64,000 nt of DNA from contig CM030717.1 of assembly GCA_017979445.1 (NCBI GenBank), forward strand, positions 17,285,288 to 17,349,287, given 5' to 3'. The notes under the pieces are model-generated. The model worked only from the letters and a program-made list of their open reading frames with translations. It was not told where the DNA came from and did not search any database. A program made the position numbers and the translations under genes. Positions 58,700 through 64,000 of the stretch are shown here, one piece after another. The first letter of the stretch is position 1; every line of letters begins with the position of its first letter. The DNA comes from Akebia trifoliata (Eukaryota; Streptophyta; Magnoliopsida; Ranunculales; Lardizabalaceae).

Positions 58700-59395
58700 T
58701 AAACTTACCAATTCATCAGCAAGTTGGGAAATATTTGCAAGTAAATATTTACTATGTGATGGAAATCAGGTACATCGTCCATTATGAACCACAATATAGC
58801 ATGCCAATGTACAATAAGTATTTGCGAGTGACCAACCTATCAAAAGGGCTTCAAAATATGCAAACAAGGGGAAATTCACAGATGTGTGTTCAAAACAAAA
58901 ATTATGCAAACATATTAACCACATCCCGTATCGTGCCTGTCTCCACTTCTCTAAAAATTCAAACTTTACAGTTTAAATCAAAATTCTACAACGCCTTTAA
59001 TTTCTAAGTAGTCCACTAAGATCCTTAAAGCATAATTTTAAGTGGCAGAACCAGCAAAAAATAATGTACATTTTTAGGAGTGTGCCTATATGGTAGAGGG
59101 AATTCTCTCAATATGTGAATATGAATTTTTCATAAACATAGTTATGGGTATATAAATTCATTGGAGAAATGAATTATGTAGTTTGATTGCATGAATTTTC
59201 AGATTTGGGATTGGAAGTAATTATTATAAGAGAATGACATTCGGAGGAGGGAAATATTACAATTTTTTTTTCATCTTACACATTGGATGGCGGTAAGATT
59301 ACTCGTGATAAATCATACACTCACTCTACATTATTGATTTTAAACTTTTAATAAAGTCTAATATTACTTAATATTTATTTATTTTTTTGCCTTTA
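58700..59395. other. CACTA interior, unassigned, AT-rich
   Basis: No recognised gene. The 90-codon open frame at 58735-59007 has no family pattern. Confidence 0.4.
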
Positions 59396-59400
59396 TACAG

Positions 59401-59538
59401 GGAGATGGTGATGGCTGCTTCAATGTTCTTTGCCCGGGCTACATACAAGTTAACAGAGATGATGCTTTGGGTGAAATTTTAACCCCAACATCTACATATA
59501 AAGGGAATCAATACTCTATATATCCTCTGGTGTTTCAG
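59401..59538 (+). pseudogene. Captured neprosin-domain exon
   Basis: A 138-bp exon is bounded by TTATACAG on the left and GTAACATG on the right. It reads GDGDGCFNVLCPGYIQVNRD, then DALGEILTPTSTYKGNQYSI and YPLVFQ, without a stop. This matches the plant neprosin (DUF239) pattern 'GC.N..CPGFVQ......G.....STYGG.QY....LVFQD'. Neprosin proteins are secreted glutamic peptidases or related proteins, mostly uncharacterised in plants. Only one internal exon is present, on the strand opposite to the cyclin H and PPR pieces, so it came in as a separate capture. Confidence 0.87.
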
Positions 59539-60240
59539 GTAACATGATTAATTGAAAAATGTTCAAGATTAATAGCATTTTAAAATCCGTTCCAGACTCA
59601 CAGGAACTTGAATTCTCCATGAGAGAACAAAATCAACGAAAAAAAAATTCATAATTTCAAATCAACAGCAAATTTCACAGATGATTGATAAAATTTCCTT
59701 AAAGGAGATAAGTGAATTTCATTCCAGAAACTAAAAAAAATCAGTGAGCATCATTAAAATCATACCTAGCTTGATTTCGTATGTCCGAAATCAGTGAGAA
59801 TAAAATTAGAACTTTGAGATCTGCGAATAAAATCAATGAGGATAAAATCAGAACTTTGAGATTTGCAAATAAATAAAAGTTAAGAAGAACTCTCCATTAT
59901 TCAAGCAAAACCTAGCTTAAATTCAAGAAATAGATAGAGATCATTCTCAAATGGATGTAGAAAACATTATGCCTGGGAGAGAGAAAGAGAGAGAGAGAGC
60001 ATTACCGCACGAACCTCGCCTGATTTCATGAGTCCGAAACTCAAAATCGTGAAAGAAGAAACCGAGAAGAAATCGAAATCGGATTTTTTCTTTAGAGATT
60101 TAAAATTCTAGGGTTTTTTTTAGGGGAAGAAGATACTAACGAGAGAAGAAATCGAAAATAGGATTTGTTCTTTAGAGATTTAAAATTCTAGGGTGTTATA
60201 GAGGAAGAAGATACAGAGAAGAAAGGAAGAGAACAAAGGA
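59539..60240. other. CACTA interior with internal duplication
   Basis: Direct repeats of AGAAATCGAAA(T/A)(C/A)GGATTT, TTCTTTAGAGATTTAAAATT and CTAGGG occur at about 60070-60115 and 60147-60195, and AATCAGAACTTTGAGAT-like words at 59805-59865. No coding sequence. Confidence 0.6.
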
Positions 60241-60513
60241 AGAAGGTAGAGATTTAGTAAAGTTGGTGCGGCAATAGTGATAATCAAATTTTATTAACGC
60301 CACACCAATCGGTGTAACATTAGTAAACTTTGGTGTGGCAATAGCGATTATTTTACTAATTAAATGACGGATTAAATTAGTTGTTAATAAATGATTATTA
60401 TAATCGTCATTAAGGGTTAAACAATTGATGAAAACCGTCGTATATAAACGACGGCTTTAGTCCGTCGTTTTTTCCGCACTATTTAGTCGTTTTTAACTGT
60501 TTGTGAGGTAGTG
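60241..60513. repeat. Right CACTA terminus and subterminal repeats
   Basis: Contains GTTGGTGCGGCAATAG and TTTGGTGTGGCAATAG (two direct copies), TATAAACGACGGCTTTAG, TCCGTCGTTTTTTCC and the terminal GAGGTAGTG. Confidence 0.8.
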
Positions 60514-61400
60514 AAGAGAGAGTGAGCCGAAGAGGGAAATTAATTCGTGGTCTGTGACTTGCATGAATGGTGAGAAAGATGTGGAGAAATAGATTACGAG
60601 GTTCAAAGAGAAGTCTTTGCTTCTATATGGGGGCGATGAGGGCATGAGGGTCAATATGGAGGGAACAAGAGAGAAGTCAAGAGAATGGTAGGACAGAGAA
60701 TAGTGAGGTGAGATGCAAAGAGACTAAGAGAGGGGGCTAGACCAAAATCTAGAGAGAAGTGAAGATAAGGGTGGAAGGACTGTTGTGGCAGCTATGAGGT
60801 ATGAGTAATGTTTGGTGAAGAAGGTGAGGTATAAAGCGATGTTAATGGAGAGGATGGTGGTTGTTGATGTGGCTGAGAAGAAGAGAAACGTTCAGTGAAA
60901 GTGACTAGGGGAGAAAGAAGAAGAGAAAGGTGGTTGAAGAGGAGCTTGGGCGTCAATGGTGAAACGTAAAGAGGAGAGAGGTGAAGGAGTATAAAGTTGT
61001 GGATTGTGCATGCAAGAAGAGGGCTGGAGAGGGAGCAAGAAGGGCGAGTAGAGAATGTGTGAGGCTGTGGGTGCTGTTGGTTGAGGCTACTCGAAGAAGA
61101 AGAAGAATGTTCTCTTTCCTCATCTCTTCTTTTTTTGTTTTTTTTTTCTCCAAAAAATCTTTCTTGTTCAGTTTTTGCCCTTTTAGCGTATGAGAGGGGA
61201 GAAGTCCTATTTTTTTATTTTTTTTCTTTTGAGAGGGAATGAGCCTTTTATAATTTTTTTGTTTCCAATTTCTACTTCCATCTTTTTTTTATTTATTATT
61301 CTTTCTGTTTGGCCGAACCCCAAAAAAAAAAAAAAAAAAAGAAAGAAAATCGAAAATTCCCTAATTTCTTATTGTTTCCATTTTTTGTAATGTCACGTGA
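60514..61400. other. GA-rich then T/C-rich low-complexity sequence
   Basis: 60530-61110 is rich in GAGAAGA-type words and 61120-61380 in T/C, with an A run at about 61322-61340. Open frames here have low-complexity composition only. It is probably leader or untranslated sequence of the retroelement interrupted by the CACTA insertion. Confidence 0.4.
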
Positions 61401-62548
61401 GTGTGTGGGAGGTGTGATTCCATGTTTCTCACGTCTTTTGCCGATTCTTCTTTCTTTGATTGTATGTTATTCATCAAATTCTTAATATTAAAAAAAATTA
61501 ATTTGATTTGTGATTGTAATTAGCTTAAATTTTTACCAATTGGCTTGATTTTTGAGAATGCTTTTGGTTTGTTACATCTTAGTTAAAGATCTAATCGATG
61601 GATTGATTGGTGATTTAGAAGATGGTTGAAAAATGATTGGAGGACTTGATTTTTAGAATTATGATTGGTCAAGATCAATTATTTAATTAAAATTCACGAT
61701 CTTGTATTTTAATTATGTTTAATTGATATGAATTTTATTTGTCGAAGTCCGATTGATTTATTGGTTTATTTGATTGGTGATTAAGGTTTTCAAGTTTTAA
61801 TTAAGGTTGATGTTCAAATTTTTGAATATAGGTTTCAATTTTTTATTTAAATTTTGACATTTTATGCGGCGAGAGGTGTCATTTTGTGCAATAAAAATCA
61901 TCATTTTATGTGAAAATTTTTAATTTTTCTAAGCGTGTGGTTTCTAGTTTTTTTCGATGTGAACATTGTCGAAAATTTATTTTGTCACGTTTTCCTAATA
62001 ATTGAGTCTCTAGGTAAAAGTCGAATCTTAAGGGTATTTTTGGTCATGTTTGATATTTTTCGTAAATTTATCTATTTTTATCAATTTTACTCTTGTTAGA
62101 CTCGAAATCACATTCTAAGCACAACATTACTTTTAAAACATTTTGGAGGTGTAGGGCCCACGAGGGGTATTTTCGTCATTTTATAAATTTTTACAAATTT
62201 CGTCGTGCAGCTTCTGTGCCCTAATATGATTATTTCTAAGTCTCGAAGTCTTATTTTCCTAGCATTGTGAAGTCTCTAGATTAGCGAAATGTGTTACGAA
62301 TCTATGCGTACGTACTTACTAAATTGAATGTAGAGTGTAGCGATTCTAAGTGTGCGTAATTTTTACATTAAGCATGCCAAGAAAGAAAGATGAAATCATG
62401 AGGAAAAAAGTAGAAATTATAAGAAATTTGGAGAGGATTTCTCACAAGCTTTCAACTTTTTCGTATATTTTACGCTCATCATTAGGAATTCACAGCAACT
62501 AGGTAACGAATTGTCGAATTAGGCAGATGCAAAAATGGGATGTCTACA
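61400..62548. other. Probable LTR-derived sequence, ending in TGTCTACA
   Basis: No coding sequence. AAAAATGGGATGTCTACA at 62531-62548 is like the terminal sequence of many plant gypsy LTRs (reverse: TGTAGACA...). A second end was not found. Confidence 0.35.
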
Positions 62549-63180
62549 CTTTGACTCAAAAAAAAATGTTGAACACAATGATTTACAGATGAATGAAACG
62601 ACAAGATAATTTATTTGCCAGGCAAATGATGTAGAGGCAAATCCATTTTCACCATTTAAACAAATCATAGAAAATCATGCGGAAAACTTGATTATTTTTA
62701 GTTTTTAGATTTTTAAATAATATTTTATCTTTTAATATATAAAATACATTTTTTAGATTAAGAAATAAAATTTTAAAAATATTAAAATTGAGTAAATGAT
62801 AAAATAAAATTTTAAAAAATGCTAAGAATAAAATTAGTTGGTGACTTTAAATGATGTGCTCATTCATATATTAAATTGTTTAAAAATTTTCTTTTTATTT
62901 TTTAGATTTGCTGCCTAAATTAAAAAATCATTTAAAAAATACTAAAAATAAATCACATTTAAAAAAAGAGAGCTACTATTCAAAGTCCAACTTTTAATCA
63001 TGACACCCTAATTTCTTAAATTATTTATGACACACCAATTGAAGATTAAAAGCAAACTTCACACACTACAAAGGTTTGACTCAAATTATAATCTCAATGT
63101 TACATAACATTATAACGCTCATTTAAACAATTTCAGTTATTGTTTACAATTATGGTTAGGCCAATATAAGATCATAAATA
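62549..63180. other. AT-rich sequence, no gene seen
   Basis: Rich in TTTTAAAAAT-type words. Nothing further is recognised. Confidence 0.4.
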
Positions 63181-63540
63181 TTGTAGCTACGTGATTTTCG
63201 ATTCCGAAGATCATTGCCACGTGGATTTGGAGTCGTCACTATTCTTTTTTAGAAAAGAGTGTGAATGGGTACATGGAATATGATTTTGAGAAAAATAGTT
63301 TTTTGTAGTGATTCTTGTACGAATAAAGTATTGGACTATTTGAAATCTAGGTAAGTAGTTCGATTAGAGATCGAGAAGTTGTTAGGCACCCCAATCTCTC
63401 CACCTTAGGTGGCAATCTTTAAAGACATGACCATTTTAAGAAAATATAATAAAGAAAAGAAAATTAGGAAAACGATGGTTTTGTGCCCTTACACGTAAGA
63501 GACTTTTAATGTCGAATTAAACTAAGCGAGTCATCTCATC
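63181..63540 (+). mobile_element. Tat/Ogre-type LTR fragment
   Basis: GCCACGTGGATTTGGAGTCG followed by TCACTATTCTTTT near 63217-63248, and GTTAGGCACCCCAATC near 63388, resemble the 'GATTTTGGAGTCGCCACC ... TTAGGCACCC' signature of Ogre/Tat-type plant retroelements. No coding sequence in the window supports it further. Confidence 0.45.
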
Positions 63541-64000
63541 GTGAGAAAAGATTCTATCATGTTTTTGCCTTAGATTCACTTAATTTTGGAAAAGTATGGG
63601 CTTTGTGATTATGGGCACATTCTCATGGAATGAAAATAGCCCAACTATCGATAGTCTCAAAATGCTTTTTGTAGTGTATACACGAAGTATTGGAGGTTTA
63701 ACATGATTTTATATCGAAGATGACTACAACCCCTATACTTTTGACCGAACTGAATCCGATCTACTAGAGATAGGGGAGGATGAACATTACATCTTAGGAG
63801 TTTTATAAAATTGAAATTAAAGAAGGGAGGGAGATGGAGAGGGGAGAAGGGAGAGAGGGGGGTACACAATACTTCTAATTCTAACCAACATTGAGATCTT
63901 GATTCCTTCCTTCCTTTTTCCTTTTTTTTTATTTATTTTATTTATTTTTAATTCCTTAATGGAATTGTATGAGTCCTTTTTAGAGAGAAGAAAATGAGTG
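63541..64000. other. Unclassified end of window
   Basis: GA-rich stretch at 63820-63865 and T-rich stretch at 63910-63950. The open frame at 63657-63869 (minus) has no family pattern. Confidence 0.35.

Larger units (their letters stand above)
55027..60513. mobile_element. Non-autonomous CACTA transposon carrying host gene fragments
   Basis: The left end is CACTACGTCATATTTTAC and the right end, reversed, is CACTACCTCACAAACAG. Both subterminal regions carry many copies, in both orientations, of ACGACGGC/GCCGTCGT (55045-55295 and 60390-60475), the short subterminal motif arrangement of CACTA (En/Spm) elements. The interior of about 5 kb shows no CACTA transposase. Instead it holds exons of cyclin H, a PPR gene and a neprosin-domain gene. 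Right flank is AAG; on the left AAG lies one base off the terminus, so the 3-bp duplication is not clean. The element inserted into the Tat/Ogre-like remnant. Confidence 0.8.

Noticed and set aside
58735..59007. 90-codon frame near the PPR fragment
   Set aside because: No family pattern and AT-rich composition; not supported as a gene.

Overview
The window is nuclear DNA from a flowering plant, most likely a eudicot. The evidence is an AT-rich composition, plant-lineage Ty1/copia and Ty3/gypsy (Tekay/Del chromovirus) retrotransposons, plant hAT and CACTA DNA transposons, and fragments of plant genes (pentatricopeptide-repeat, cyclin H, neprosin-domain, cytochrome P450). The species cannot be fixed from the sequence. 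I see no intact host gene with a complete reading frame, no rRNA or tRNA gene and no CRISPR. The window is an accessory, repeat-dominated region.

Layout. 1-590: 5' remnant of a copia element (minus). 587-4701: complete-ended but internally deleted copia element (minus; TSD TATTA). 5.0-5.75 kb: decayed copia gag (plus). 6.7-8.5 kb: a hAT-type MITE, then palindromic MITEs in a TA-rich setting. 9.5-11.3 kb: LTR-like remnant with two adjacent tandem-repeat arrays. 11939-16843: full-length copia element with short 163-164 bp LTRs (plus; TSD ACTTC), inserted beside a broken P450 fragment (minus). 17.5-19.2 kb: AT-rich, no gene.

19.2-50.7 kb is a multi-level nest. A decayed copia element ('host copia', plus) carries in its gag an 11-kb Tekay-type gypsy element (20869-31912, minus). 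Further on it carries a hAT transposon (32283-48085; TSD CATTGTGG/CATTGTGA). The hAT transposase gene (minus) is split after codon 19 by a 3.2-kb solo LTR (35050-38229; TSD TACAA). The hAT leader holds a second gypsy element (38441-47599; TSD GAACT) that kept two ~3-kb LTRs but lost most of pol. The host copia resumes at 48094 with its RNase H end and 3' LTR, part of which is tandemly duplicated to about 50.7 kb.

51.4-54.8 kb: remnant resembling a Tat/Ogre-type gypsy element (minus), with a degraded RNase H-like segment and three tandem-repeat fields. 55027-60513: a non-autonomous CACTA element with CACTA termini and shared subterminal repeats. It contains segments of at least three unrelated host genes: four exons of cyclin H with introns (minus), the 3' half of a PPR gene (minus) and one neprosin-domain exon (plus). 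No transposase is visible inside it, so it looks like a gene-capturing (Pack-type) CACTA. 60.5-64 kb: low-complexity, retroelement-derived sequence with a Tat/Ogre-type LTR motif near 63.2 kb.

The genes do not form a pathway. What the window records is a sequence of insertions, recombination to solo LTRs, deletions, C-to-T decay and host-gene capture.
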